Assembly: GCA_019614645.1 (NCBI GenBank)
Contig: JABWDB010000011.1
Location: 2,219,501 to 2,283,500, forward strand
Direction of reading: 5' to 3'
Length of the DNA: 64,000 nt
From: Stratiolaelaps scimitus
Lineage: Eukaryota > Arthropoda > Arachnida > Mesostigmata > Laelapidae
In this document: positions 25,201-34,380 of the stretch, one piece after another
Position numbering within the stretch: the stretch's first letter is position 1
How the letters are laid out: each line of letters begins with the position of its first letter
Made by a program: the position numbers and the translations under genes
Notes under the pieces: model-generated
The model's input: only the letters and a program-made list of their open reading frames with translations
Database searches by the model: none
What the model was told of the DNA's origin: nothing

Positions 25201-28200
25201 TGGACGGTGACGGTTCATGCTCTCTGTGTGAAGTGATCAACTACGGCGTCATTTGATGTAATGAATTCTGTAATGCATTATGTATGCCCCTCTTGTGTGT
25301 CCTTGTTTACGGTCTCGATCCACAGGGCTACTCCGCCTACCAGAGCAGAAATCAAACGCAGCTCAATGGCAGTGTGAAGGAGATCTCTAAGAGGGTATGG
25401 CACGTACGAGGTGGGACGAACTCTCTTGGTGAGTGAAGCCAACGTTTGCTGTCAGCCATTGTTGTACCTTTACGCATGAACGTGTAGTTAGCAAATGAAC
25501 CGATCTCTCGGTGTCTTGGACTTATTTTCGATTGATCATTTCTAGGACACACGTCCGGTCATGTGTGTGTTCTCTTTTGCCGGCTGTTTAACGGGGTCCA
25601 TCTAGCTTGAGATTTGAGGTTTGTATGCATAAATACAGATAAGGTACCGGCAACTATTCGAATTGTTGTCCAAGCTCGGCTTGCAGCTTGGAATTGATTC
25701 TGGATAGCAATGTTTAAAATCGCCCTCGCCTCTGCTTGTCGCATCTTCACAGGACTGATCGTTTTCTGCATTGCCTTTGGCTCGACAATTGGCTCAATGG
25801 GCGCTCAGGCAGAGCCTCTCAAGAACTTCTTCTCCGCTTTGGATTCCGTCATTATGAAGCTCGTCGGGATTGTCATGTGGTCAGTATCGTGCAAATCGAT
25901 TGCAAATTAAATTCCTCGATGTGTAGAACTCCTGTTAGGATATACATGGCATCTGTATCAATTTCTAGTCCAATTAAGACCATGAAACAATCGTGTATAT
26001 ATATATATATATATATATGAGTTGTTAGGGACATATGATGTTCAGTGGTAAAAAGTCCTTTCCTTGCAACAAGCCAGTGGTCAAGGCCTTTATAGTTCTC
26101 ACATAGAGGTTAGGTTTGTTACACGGATGCGTTAGTTAGAAAGTCGCAGTGAGTCGCAGACCAGCGACAATGCCCCTCTACCGAGGTCACCCGCGATACT
26201 CGCACCTCAGACATATTCTTCGAAAGGGAGTATGCTCACACGGCCAAGGCTGTCAATGAACTAATCGAGTCATTGTGGCAGACCTTGCCTATGGATTAAA
26301 AGGGCAGTCTATCAAACAAGGCTGAACCTCGCCGTGTAAAGAGACACGGCGTACACTTCAGGCAGGACACGTGCTGCATACACACGCGTTCGGCGCATTT
26401 TCCATAGGGGAATTTCTTCGATAACATCTAATCATCGATACAACGCGCGGCTTAGTCGTTTTTTTTGTTTATCTCAAGCTAAATACATAATTTATTTAAT
26501 TATTTATTGGTCAAACTAATTAACATACGCTCAATTCATTTCCTTGCCTCGTCCTGAAGGTCCACGCCAGTCGGCGTTTGCTCGCTGTTGTGCGCGAAAA
26601 TTCTCGAGGCCGGCGACATCCTCCTCCTGTTCCATCAGATGGCGTTGTTTATCTTGACCGTGGTGTCGGCGCTCTCGGTTGAGCTATTCGGAGTACAGCC
26701 TATCCTATATTTCTTGCTGACCCGAGGGAATCCGTTCAAGCTTCTCTTACAACTGGCCTACCCGGGGATGTGTGCTTTCGTCTGCGCTGCGAGGTAGGTC
26801 GTAGAATGGTCGCTATCACATTGCTGCTAAGGGTGTATACGATAGTTGTCGAATAACCCTGCTAACAAGAGATGTCACCATTTTGTGGTAAGAAAAATAC
26901 TCGGGGGCGAAGCAGGTACAAAAGCAGATGCATCATCTGAAGATGGATAATAATAATAATGATAATGATAATTAATAATAATAATAATGATAATTAATAA
27001 TAATAATACTAACGCCACAAGGGTGCCATTGGAAAGAAGCAGGGAAAGTTGTGACGTTCCGTTTTTTCTTTTCGTTTCAACTGTTTGAAAATTTTCCTTT
27101 ATCCAAGATGTCAGCCGCAACATATTCAAATAACAAGCCCCGCCAATTGCGAGCCAACTTCCGAGAGCATATGACATATACGTACTATTTGTTGGCCTAT
27201 TGGCCAACCCAATACACCGCTGTATTGGCAAAACTTCCATAGATTACCCCCCGCGACGATCTGTTACCATTTTAAGTTAGGACCTCCAGTTGAGTGGACC
27301 CAGGGTGGCCCATCAGCGAACTTCAGACACTAGCTGAAGTTCGATCGTTCGATTTCTGACGCGTGAGCTCTATTCTCTTTGCTTTCGTCCACAGCGCCCC
27401 GGTGATGCCGCTGATGCTTCGCACACTCGAGGACAAATGCGGAGTCGACAAACGCGTGGCCAAATTCGTCGTGCCGATTGGAGTCACTGTGAGCATACGA
27501 TTCCCTCGTCACCTATCTCAGCCACATTACACACAATGGGGTGCACACAGAACAGATGCTATCATACATCAGCGTGTCGTCAGCGGACGACGACATGACG
27601 TGTTATGGGCGAATCTACAAATTTACAACGGGCAAATACGGCTTTAAGAATTTTCACCTTTCATTCGTTCCGCTTTGGCGTACTCGCAAAAAATGGCCCA
27701 AAAAAACACGCATACACACATGGACGAGGCTGCGTGTGTTGTCCATATTATGTCACACCCTTCATGTGAATTATTTATTCAAACATACAATAATTAGGAA
27801 TTAGTTCTAGGGATTATTGGCGGGCGGGGAGGAGGGGGGGCTCTTTGACGACCCTCCATATCGCTCCCGTTCCGCCAACACTGTGACTACGACGAGTCAG
27901 TATTATGAAATGTGAGCGTATTCAATGATTATTCCAGGTAAATATGAACGGTACTGCTTGTTTCATCGCGGCGGCAACGATGTTCATCGCTCAAATGAAC
28001 AACATCTCTCTCGAATTGGGCGACTACTTCGCCGTATTGTACGTCTATGCCTTTCGTCGCTAAATATTTTATCATATCAGTCGACTAATAGATACAACAG
28101 ATAATCTGTACTTAAAGCATTGTTAGCAAAGGGCTACTATCGCCGAGTAAAAAAAGGCCACCTTTCCAGTAAAAGGGGCTTATTATGGGCTGTAGTTCAC

Positions 28201-30333
28201 CATTTTAGCTCGAAAGTTGTTATGGTTAGTTATTGACTTGGCAAGTATTTCCCTAGAGCGTGCCGCACCATAGTTGGTAGCGACCGATTCGGTGAGCATC
28301 GCCAATTAGCTTTGATTTGAGACGTTCTCTAATTAATTCATTCTCATGTTGCGTATGTGTACGTGCCACTTGACGGGCCACAACGAGCCTGTTGCCCGGC
28401 GATTAGTTTTCATTGACTAGAAATTGCGATATATATTGCAGATACAAATCCTTCCAGAGGTGTTCCTTTTTCATAAACAGCTAACACACAGAGTTATGAA
28501 GAAAAGAAATAGCTTCAAATCCATGAGCATCGTATGACTTCTGTTGCTGTTTCTGCTGCTGCGGCTGCGCTAACGTTTGCAGGATCACCTCAACAGCCGT
28601 GTCGATTGCGGCTACCTCAGTGCCCTCGGCTGCGTTATTCCTTATGGCCATGACTCTGTCGGTGATCGGGGCGCCCCTCAGCGATGTCAGCTTGCTCTTC
28701 ACCACCGAATGGCTGTTGTATGTATTACCTACGAGGAGTGAAGTCTCTCTCTCTCTCTGTTTGTGTGTCAATTCACTGAAACGATCCGTTTGTCTAATCG
28801 ATCGTCTATAATTCATTCGCTGTACGCAGCACGTATCAACGAGTTCAGACGCTCAGTACATTTGAATGCTGTTTTGATTGTTGGCAGTGTCCAAGGCCTG
28901 TGTCCCCTCGTGTCCTGTTGCCTAACGACGTATTGTGTCATAAAGCTAATTGCATTTAGTCAAATGTCCTGAGTGATCTCTGAGTGACACCCCTCCACCC
29001 TCTGTTCATCGTTACACGGTTCGTTGAGTTCGAGAGCAGCGTCGAGTTTCGGCTGCACCCGCTCGCTATGATCCATCGTAGAATTTATCGAGGTGTTAAC
29101 GTTGCAATGGAATTGGCATAAAGTTCAGTTAACGACGAAATGTGCAGCTTTCGAATGACTCGCTCCTGAAATTTCATCGTCTTTGATAGTCATCCATCAA
29201 CGATCGTCGACGCTTGACCAATTGTTGGCCAATTGACGTTTGAGCTAGCAAGCGTCCATTGCGTCCACTAATTGCAACTCGCGCTTATGTTGTCTTTGCT
29301 TAATTACAGGGACCGCTGTCGTACCGTGAACAATTGTCTGGGCGATGGCGTAACAGCTGCGATCGTATCGCACATTTGCGACCTCAAAGGCGAACCCGAT
29401 GACGGCAACGGAGCCGACTGTAACGGTGTCGATAATGGTTGCTCAGAAGACGACAAGTCTAAGGTGATTAGAGCAATGCAAAGCTCAATTGAATAATAAC
29501 AACAACAGCAGCAGCATCGAAATGAATTCGTGTACATCACCCGTATACACTGACACATGACGAGCATCATCATATGCTAGAAAAACAGAGATGTTAATCA
29601 TATCGTAATGATTTGGAGACCAATTGATTACCGTATTGCCGACTCTCAAGAACAGATCGATATCGGGAATATCAACGCGACGCTGAGGGGTCACCAGCTT
29701 CTCCAAACGTCGCTCATCAGCACGCCCGTTGCCGTCTCTAATTCCGCCGTTGCTCGGAAGCGAGATTTTTACAAAAAGTGACAAATGACTTGAATCACTT
29801 ACTACTAATTATGATAGATACGTTTATTATTATTATTATTATTTATAATATCTGCGCGAAAGACAAGCACGAAGGCAGTAAATCACTGGGTCAGTTGTTG
29901 CTACTAATACATGAAATGCTCTCATTTCGTCCGTGACCCACAGAGACTGAAAATGCCAGTGAAGCGCCATCCCTTATGGAAGTAAAATTAGTCCAGAGAT
30001 ATACTCTCCTGCCCCCCCGCCCCCCAACTGATCGAACGACGTTCGTGTGACGTGCCTCCAGCACAGATCAATAGGTTGCCGACCTGGCTAAAGGTTGATG
30101 GGCAAAAATTGCGAGCGACGTTGCCTTCCACCGAGTCGATGGTGGGCTCCGAGTGGTTAAGGTCACGTAGCCTTGAAAGCCTGTCCCCGTATTCACGTAT
30201 GCGATTCGACGCGACGACAGCGATACGGTAGAGTCCAATGCGTAGGCGTACACCGATGCCCCCTAACAAGTGGACGGGCCCTGTTGCCGGGGGTAACAAC
30301 CGGTTTACCCTCAAACCCCACCACTCTCTTCCC

Positions 30334-30364
<31 letters not shown>

Positions 30365-30864
30365 GCCCATTTGACATGCGTCTCCCGATCGACCATCTTG
30401 CTGACAAAGTTCTACAACCGTTCCTGTCTAGCTCGAAAGAACTTATCGGATAGCGGTGGCAGGCTGAGTAGCGCACTGAATCGGCGACATATATGAGAGA
30501 GATCCTGAATTTCATCGTTGGCGTAATTATAACACAATACGTTTCACATGCTATAGCTGTGTGTAGTTAATATATTATTCATGTTAACTGTACGTGAATG
30601 AATAATTCCTCACTGTCATTCGTCACTGATTTCCACCATTTTCGAATTGGAATTGTTTCTCCACTACCGTAGAATATCTCTAGGGTAGTTCTAGATCGGG
30701 TGAGTTCGCTCGGATTTTGTGAATCGGCATTAATCACTAGATAAAGATAGCGTTTCCCGTATTCCGCTTATTGTTCACCTAAACGATTCGTTGTTCTGTG
30801 TCTGTTCAGATCACTGAGGATGCCCCGCTCAACGTTCCCCCGGTCTAACCTCTCGGAGAATTGA
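12791..30864 (+). CDS. SLC1-family (glutamate/aspartate transporter-like) gene, spliced
   Basis: The family comprises sodium-coupled acidic or neutral amino-acid transporters of the plasma membrane. Eleven core exons (12791-12860, 19476-19625, 23115-23331, 24353-24395, 25326-25428, 25753-25879, 26560-26793, 27395-27488, 27938-28038, 28583-28717, 29310-29463) join in frame with GT-AG borders, encoding 476 residues. Family landmarks occur in order: a PGE motif with MLILP-type helix, [15 protein letters not shown], a loop with NQT and NGS glycosylation sites, [10 protein letters not shown], the re-entrant loop [28 protein letters not shown], and the last helix [12 protein letters not shown] (residues 426-437). 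That helix keeps the Asp, Arg, Thr, Asn and Asp that correspond to EAAT1 D476, R479, T480, N483 and D487. Residues 350 (Asp to Asn), 355 (Tyr to Phe) and 356 (Glu to Ile) depart from the family. The 3' end is ambiguous: exon 11 to 30810 gives 488 aa, and adding 29656-29777 gives 534 aa. The frame is also open upstream of the first ATG to a possible acceptor at 12756, so the N-terminus may be longer. Confidence 0.88.
12902..12964. repeat. (AT)n microsatellite in SLC1 intron 1
   Basis: About 63 bases of nearly pure AT alternation, 40 bases after the exon 1 donor. Confidence 0.95.
13930..13953. repeat. Short perfect hairpin
   Basis: GCTTTCGTTT and its exact inverse complement AAACGAAAGC enclose the loop ATTC. 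No T-run or gene end lies beside it. Confidence 0.8.
15431..15645 (-). mobile_element. SINE-like element copy 2
   Basis: Nine T at 15431-15439 (an A tail on the minus strand) are followed by a body sharing blocks with the copies at 11975, 42395 and 46998: GGAAATTTCCTTCAAACGC, GACACCACCAGAG, GGTGACAAAACGTCTCGGCC and CCCTAGAG. It is slightly longer than the others because of a G-rich insertion around 15525-15540. I could not identify a clear target duplication. Confidence 0.75.
16085..16166 (-). repeat. tRNA-like sequence, SINE head or tRNA pseudogene
   Basis: Read on the minus strand, a block resembling an RNA polymerase III A box (GTGGCGTAGTACA) is followed about 45 bases later by a B-box-like GGGTTGGATCCC. 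The spacing is tRNA-like, but I cannot fold a complete cloverleaf. It may be the head of a tRNA-derived SINE or a decayed tRNA with a long variable arm. Confidence 0.4.
16516..16548. repeat. (AT)n palindrome
   Basis: The AT core is bordered by ACACAATAT on the left and ATATTGTGT on the right, making a continuous inverted repeat. Confidence 0.8.
16639..16828. mobile_element. Foldback element with 20-bp perfect terminal inverted repeats
   Basis: AGAATGAGTGAAATTAATAT begins at 16639 and its exact inverse complement ends at 16828. Between the arms lie AT tracts, a run of A at 16758-16771, and a 67-bp unit (16693-16759) that recurs at 19054-19119 in opposite orientation. The inverted ends look MITE-like, while the A-run beside the shared unit looks retroposon-like, so the class is uncertain. 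Confidence 0.65.
17944..17996. repeat. (GA)n microsatellite
   Basis: GAGA repeats with short GC-rich interruptions inside the CpG-rich island of intron 1. Confidence 0.9.
19054..19119 (+). repeat. 66-bp interspersed unit, second copy
   Basis: It matches the inverse complement of 16693-16759 with about four to six differences and shares CAGACCAGGCCTCACA and CATGGTACTGTGGGAC. As in the other copy, a T-run precedes it and a long AT-type microsatellite lies nearby. Confidence 0.85.
19122..19257. repeat. (TGTA)n / (AT)n compound microsatellite
   Basis: TGTA tetramers merge into an (AT)n tract, about 136 bases in total. Confidence 0.95.
19476..19625 (+). CDS. SLC1 gene, coding exon 2
   Basis: Encodes residues 24-73: the end of membrane segment 1, the family PGE motif ([16 protein letters not shown]), then the [11 protein letters not shown] helix. 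Acceptor ACTTTCAG, donor GTACAG. Confidence 0.9.
20821..20834. repeat. CTG/CAG palindromic run
   Basis: A short CTGCTGCTGCAG run in intron 2. It has no coding context. Confidence 0.6.
21443..21458. repeat. Short (AT)n microsatellite
   Basis: Sixteen bases of AT alternation in intron 2. Confidence 0.8.
23115..23331 (+). CDS. SLC1 gene, coding exon 3
   Basis: Encodes residues 74-145: [18 protein letters not shown], a membrane segment ([13 protein letters not shown]), and VTAIHPGRD, matching the family IHPG block. Acceptor GATGCAG, donor GTATAG. Confidence 0.9.
24089..24108. repeat. 20-bp perfect palindrome
   Basis: AATTACCCCATGGGGTAATT reads identically on both strands. It lies in intron 3, and its function is unknown. 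Confidence 0.8.
24353..24395 (+). CDS. SLC1 gene, coding exon 4
   Basis: A 43-base exon encoding [15 protein letters not shown], the family IRN.FPENL block. Acceptor CCTTTTCAG, donor GTAAGT. The joined frame passes through without a stop. Confidence 0.88.
24580..25145 (+). mobile_element. Possible solo LTR-like sequence in intron 4
   Basis: This block has a TATATAAAAG box near 24671, an AATAAA near 24752, and several short TG-rich phrases typical of retroviral-type LTRs. It also carries a phrase (CAGCTGAGGGTCAG) shared with 3197-3212. I could not find a target duplication or clear LTR ends, so the call is weak. Confidence 0.2.
25326..25428 (+). CDS. SLC1 gene, coding exon 5
   Basis: Encodes the extracellular loop starting [19 protein letters not shown], with two potential N-glycosylation sites, and ending GGTNSLG. 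I chose the GTGAGT donor after 25428 because the family GTN.LG block must precede the next exon. An earlier GTATGG at 25395 would leave that block out and break the frame. Confidence 0.87.
25753..25879 (+). CDS. SLC1 gene, coding exon 6
   Basis: Encodes [16 protein letters not shown] through [12 protein letters not shown], the membrane segment and cytoplasmic helix before the family YSPLGI motif. Acceptor TCTTCACAG; the donor GTCAGT is slightly weak, but the frame requires it. Confidence 0.88.
25996..26018. repeat. (AT)n microsatellite
   Basis: Pure AT alternation of about 22 bases in intron 6. Confidence 0.9.
26560..26793 (+). CDS. SLC1 gene, coding exon 7
   Basis: Encodes residues 237-314. 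[14 protein letters not shown] matches the family YSPLGIACLICGKI. It continues through a long membrane segment, [11 protein letters not shown], and into re-entrant loop HP1. Acceptor CCTGAAG, donor GTAGGT. Confidence 0.9.
26946..27009. repeat. (TAA)n/(TGATAA)n microsatellite
   Basis: Degenerate AAT triplets in intron 7. Confidence 0.9.
27395..27488 (+). CDS. SLC1 gene, coding exon 8
   Basis: Encodes the rest of HP1 ([14 protein letters not shown]) and [13 protein letters not shown], matching the family KRVTRFVLPVGAT. The HP1 tip, SSAGTLP in EAATs, is ASAPVMP here. Acceptor GTCCACAG, donor GTGAGC. Confidence 0.92.
27774..27841 (+). mobile_element. Truncated MITE-like repeat (family B)
   Basis: Starts CAAACATACAATAATTAGGA and shares its first 45 bases with the longer copies at 40069, 51777 and 55219. 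It then breaks into a G-rich run. Confidence 0.7.
27938..28038 (+). CDS. SLC1 gene, coding exon 9 (altered NMDGT motif)
   Basis: Encodes [19 protein letters not shown] and then [15 protein letters not shown]. The family consensus at this point is NMDGTALYEAVAAIFIAQ. Asp is replaced by Asn (residue 350), Tyr by Phe (355) and Glu by Ile (356). Acceptor TATTCCAG, donor GTACGT. Confidence 0.92.
28583..28717 (+). CDS. SLC1 gene, coding exon 10
   Basis: Encodes re-entrant loop HP2 ([15 protein letters not shown], where EAATs have SVGAASIPSAGLVTM) and the start of the last helix ([10 protein letters not shown]). Two HP2 glycines are alanines here. Acceptor ACGTTTGCAG, donor GTATGT. Confidence 0.9.
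29310..29463 (+). CDS. SLC1 gene, coding exon 11
   Basis: Encodes [19 protein letters not shown], which holds the substrate- and sodium-binding residues of the last helix. A hydrophilic Asp/Gly-rich cytoplasmic tail follows, ending EDDKSK. Acceptor TAATTACAG. The donor is GTGATT; if unspliced, the frame stops at 29494. Confidence 0.9.
29656..29781 (+). CDS. SLC1 gene, probable alternative 3' coding exon
   Basis: After AAGAACAG at 29655 the frame expected from exon 11 stays open for 41 codons ([20 protein letters not shown] and on) to a TGA at 29779-29781. The composition and codon choice look coding. A donor-like GTGACA at 29778 could instead splice this exon to 30810, giving a tail that ends FPRSNLSEN. 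The known family has variable C-terminal tails, so homology cannot decide. Confidence 0.55.
   Translation: MDIGNINATLRGHQLLQTSLISTPVAVSNSAVARKRDFYKK
29822..29851. repeat. (TTA)n microsatellite
   Basis: Tandem ATT triplets. Confidence 0.9.
30337..30361. repeat. (AT)n microsatellite
   Basis: Pure AT alternation in the intron before the last SLC1 exon. Confidence 0.9.
30810..30864 (+). CDS. SLC1 gene, probable terminal exon
   Basis: Follows the acceptor TCTGTTCAG. Joined directly to exon 11 it encodes [12 protein letters not shown] and stops at 30848. Joined to 29777 it reads in another frame ([17 protein letters not shown]) and stops at 30864. Both are open. Confidence 0.45.
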
Positions 30865-31976
30865 ATGGCGAAGCGCCACGAGACCACCCCCCCACCCCAG
30901 GAACAGCACCCCAAGGCCGACGAAACTGGTCGATCGAAGCTGGACGAACACTGGACAGCAATTCGAACGAGCTGGACAGCGCCGAATTGGAGGGGCAGGC
31001 TTCAGAGGCTGAGTTTCTGTCAGGAGGAGCTGGTGGCCGCATACGCTGTCATCGTATTGTGCAGTCTTCATAACAGGAATAAGCAAATGACCCGAAGCAC
31101 GTGAAAGCGCCAAACAAGCACGCAGTGCCCACGAAATGCATACGATCCAATGAAACTGTCCAATTTCAAATCATGTTACACAAGTTGCATCACGTGTATA
31201 GGAACACACACGCACACACTCCGTGTGCTATACAAGACAACGACGCGATCGTTGTTGCCTTACTGGCAGAGCTGGCATACCCTTGCCTCGATGTTGAACG
31301 GCGGCCAGAGACATGTCGAATTTTTTGCGAAAACAGCCTTTTCCTATAATTGGTCCAATGTCATGATGAAGTGTCGCGTAAATAAGACGATATTGTGCGA
31401 GGCGTCTCCAGACGCAGACAGCATGTAACTGGTCTACTCACGTTCGAAAATGAATTAATCTGCTCACGTTTAAATTAGTTAATCTACTCACGTGATAATA
31501 AATTAATTACTCTCACCGTGTCATCGTATAAAACAAAGGTACCTATCGTACAATGATGCCCTCATCGTGTACGGCACACCGTGCACATGCGCACCTCGAC
31601 GTGGCTCTCCTGCCCATAAATATATTTGATGCGATCAGTTTCTCGGAGAGAAACAATTCGAACCCGGCCACTTCCAGTGATATCGCGTTTGATGACGCGT
31701 ACGTGATATGAGCCTCGTTATCTCGCATAACATTTAGAATTTAGTGCTAGAGCAGCAGCTCTAGCAACGGCCGTAGCATAAACGTAACTACCGTTGATAT
31801 TCCACTACCGTACTCAGTCTATCATCGTACACGTATTCACATTTACACGTTTACACACGAGGCGGGACAGAACACTAAGAGAGAGACACACTTTGCACAC
31901 ACACATGTTACACCGAATTCGTCCAGCGAATCCGGCACATTGCTTGTCACAAAAAGCGAAAATCAAATATCCACAT

Positions 31977-32003
31977 TATATATATATATATATATATATA
32001 TAC
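31977..32003. repeat. (AT)n microsatellite
   Basis: Pure AT alternation. Confidence 0.9.
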
Positions 32004-32640
32004 ATACATACATTATACAATGGCGATCCACCACGACACCTTGTTACGCGTCTGTGCCCATGTGATCTATTTCGTCTGATACACGTGGTAGTCGGTGAGG
32101 GCGTTTGCAGAGTGCAAATGCAGAAACAATGCCCCCGGGGGGGGGGTGGCAGGTGGCGGCCGAGCTGAAATAAACAAACGACAAATGTGGAGAAATACAG
32201 CAACAAGGAGAAATTAAAGCTTTACGACGCAAATTGAAACTCTCGAGCGGCTTCGGCTCATAGCTTGAACGCGGACAACGGTGCAACGTTTCCGCGATGT
32301 TGGAAAGAGAGCGTTGTGGAGGGGAAACTGGATACTGTCGAGATGACGATTGATTGATTGATTGAGCCGAAGTCGAAGTTAATCTCTCGCTCTGTACACC
32401 AAACACTGTTCCTCTGAAGGCGCTCGGGTTGTCACACAGGTGTTCTCTTCTGCGGCGAGATAATGAAGGCTTCGAACTTCGAATTTGACCTACAGTGGGT
32501 GTGGATTGAGGGGTCTCCACCATGGGACCAGGGGCTCACGGGTAGGAGGCAACATTGCCACTTCTCTTTTACATCTACGATATAGCCGAATAGCGAATAG
32601 AATATGACGACGGTCCTTTAAAATTGATGTCTCCAGTTTG

Positions 32641-32644
<4 letters not shown>

Positions 32645-32677
<33 letters not shown>
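32645..32677. repeat. (AT)n microsatellite
   Basis: Pure AT alternation of about 33 bases. Confidence 0.9.
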
Positions 32678-32683
<6 letters not shown>

Positions 32684-33141
32684 GAAAAAGGGGAGAGCGG
32701 GGTCGGCTTAAATAATACCAGTCCTGTTATTTGTCCACAAATTTGTGGACTCGAAAATTCGAACGGATGCAAAAACGGAACTATTAGCTGCATTACAGCA
32801 ATACGCGCATAGGGAATTCTCTGAACAATGTGCGATGCCCGATTACGCCGGTACATACTTTAGAGGGGGTTGCGCCTTGTTGTTGAGGAGGCACTCCCCA
32901 CGATTTCATGCGGGAATCGCTTGAAATCGGTTAGTAGTAGAGACTATACAATTATCAATATACTTATAAATATACAACATAATGAATATATACATATATA
33001 TACATATATGTCATTGATTTCAACAATATACGTGAATTTAGGGTAAGCGTAGCCGCAGTGAAAAGTAGATGGGCGCGCTTCCGCTGTTCGATCACAGCGG
33101 ACTGTTGAGCTCTGAGATGAGATTGTTGGCTAAATAGATAT

Positions 33142-33772
33142 CAGCTCTGTAGAACATAGTGATCAGAAATCAAGTTAGCAGTTACAGTTGTTGTTACTGA
33201 AAAGTTTCTGAAAACGCCAACTACGTTGGAAGAATAAATTGAACCTAAGCTAAACTTAGGCTAATTATTTATTAGTAGATTCACAGCAAGGTGTAAATGA
33301 GGACCCTACGGCATTGAAAGGTAACAAACGCCGTGGTAGGCCCTGTAAAATTCTGCAGTTCGACAGGCCGAATGGACCACATAGCAGGGTGGGGAACACC
33401 TTTAATAGGATGACTTGTGGCCTAGCCTGTGCATGCACAATGCAGAAATGAGTCGCGGCGTACGCGATACATTGCCCATTTGCAAATATCCAGTGTCAAT
33501 GATCTTGTCACAAAGCTATTTCTGTTCTACGTGAAACAACACGTAAGGACTCATCCAAGGCTTTCTACTCTGATTGAAAAGTAGTGGTAAAGTTGCACTG
33601 AACCTGCTATATGTTTATTCATCATCAAAATTGTACTTGTCCCCTTTGAAGTAGTCTCCTCCTACTGCAAAGCGCCTGCGATACCTTTTTTTTCCAGTCT
33701 TCGAAACATTTTACAAAGGCCGATTGTGGTATCTGCTTTAGCTCCTTCCGCGATGCCGCTTGAATTTCTCCA
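33142..33772. repeat. Duplicated block, copy A
   Basis: About 630 bases closely matching 44338-44961, in the same orientation and with few substitutions. It includes the 3' part of a mariner remnant. Copy A continues into more mariner sequence. Copy B breaks off into a tRNA-Glu remnant in the histone spacer. Confidence 0.92.
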
Positions 33773-34073
33773 ATCGTTTCGTGTGATCTCCTCCTGACAA
33801 CTTTAAAAACAGGAAAATGTCACAGGGAGCCAGATCTGGCGAATAAGGGAGTGCGGTAAGATTGGCATCGATAGTTGTTGTAAAAATCGCGAAACAAGTA
33901 ACGAGGTAATATTCGCTATTTTTTCGTCCGTAGTCGCCGTCGCTGGACGTCCAGAGCGCGGGGAATCTTCCAAATTTTCCGAAACCTCCCCGAAGCCATC
34001 CGTTTTTAAACGCAACGAAAAGGAAACTGCGCTGCTGGATCTCCATGATTTCGCGGCACGGTCCCGACATCAC
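33617..34073 (-). mobile_element. Internally deleted mariner-family remnant
   Basis: On the minus strand, pieces of a Tc1/mariner-type transposase occur in order but in different frames. They are an N-terminal linker (LEDSPRSGRPATATTDEKI), the C-terminal catalytic-domain motif YSPDLAPCDIF, and the extreme C-terminus (CFEDWKKRYRR, GGDYFEGD; clearest in the 44.8-kb copy). The central catalytic region is missing and frames are broken, so it is inactive. Confidence 0.8.
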
Positions 34074-34257
34074 TCACTGCAATCTGTCACCCTGCGCGAA
34101 TCAGACGAGCTACGAACTTGTTATTGTTATCGCTGGATAGCTGGCGCAATTCTGAATCATTCAAGATGATTGTATTTCGATTTTCGGAGGATTAGCGACG
34201 ACCACGGAAATTTTATCATTACATTTCAATTAGCGGGTTACGTCTCTCAGAATTTAA

Positions 34258-34380
34258 TGTCCCTCAAAAGGGTCGTTCATGTGCAAGCTGCGTCTACTTG
34301 GCCGGTGTGTACTTAATTATAGCCTTGACGCTCTCGGACGCGGCGAACCTGGCCAACTCACCGAAAAGCAGCAGCCTGAC
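34258..34380 (-). pseudogene. Histone H2B 3' remnant
   Basis: The plus-strand sequence at 34294-34380 resembles the last 29 codons of the intact H2B genes (read on the minus strand) with many substitutions, and 34258-34275 is a decayed histone stem-loop (core CTCAAAAGGG). The rest of the gene is absent. It marks the eroded left edge of the array. Confidence 0.75.

Larger units (their letters stand above)
30865..33141. other. Intergenic, no supported gene
   Basis: Between the SLC1 3' end and the left edge of the histone region I see only ORFs without domains, (AT)n tracts at 31977-32003 and 32645-32677, and short TGAT repeats near 32348. A minus-strand ORF at 32044-32523 has a protein-like Ser/Arg/Pro-rich beginning but no recognisable domain. 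Confidence 0.5.

Noticed and set aside
25395..25400. GTATGG as the donor of SLC1 exon 5
   Set aside because: Using it drops the family GTN.LG block and breaks the reading frame into exon 6. The GTGAGT at 25429 restores both.
32044..32523. 159-codon minus-strand ORF
   Set aside because: The first part looks protein-like, but I see no domain, no linked exons and no promoter. It ends in sequence derived from a G-run.
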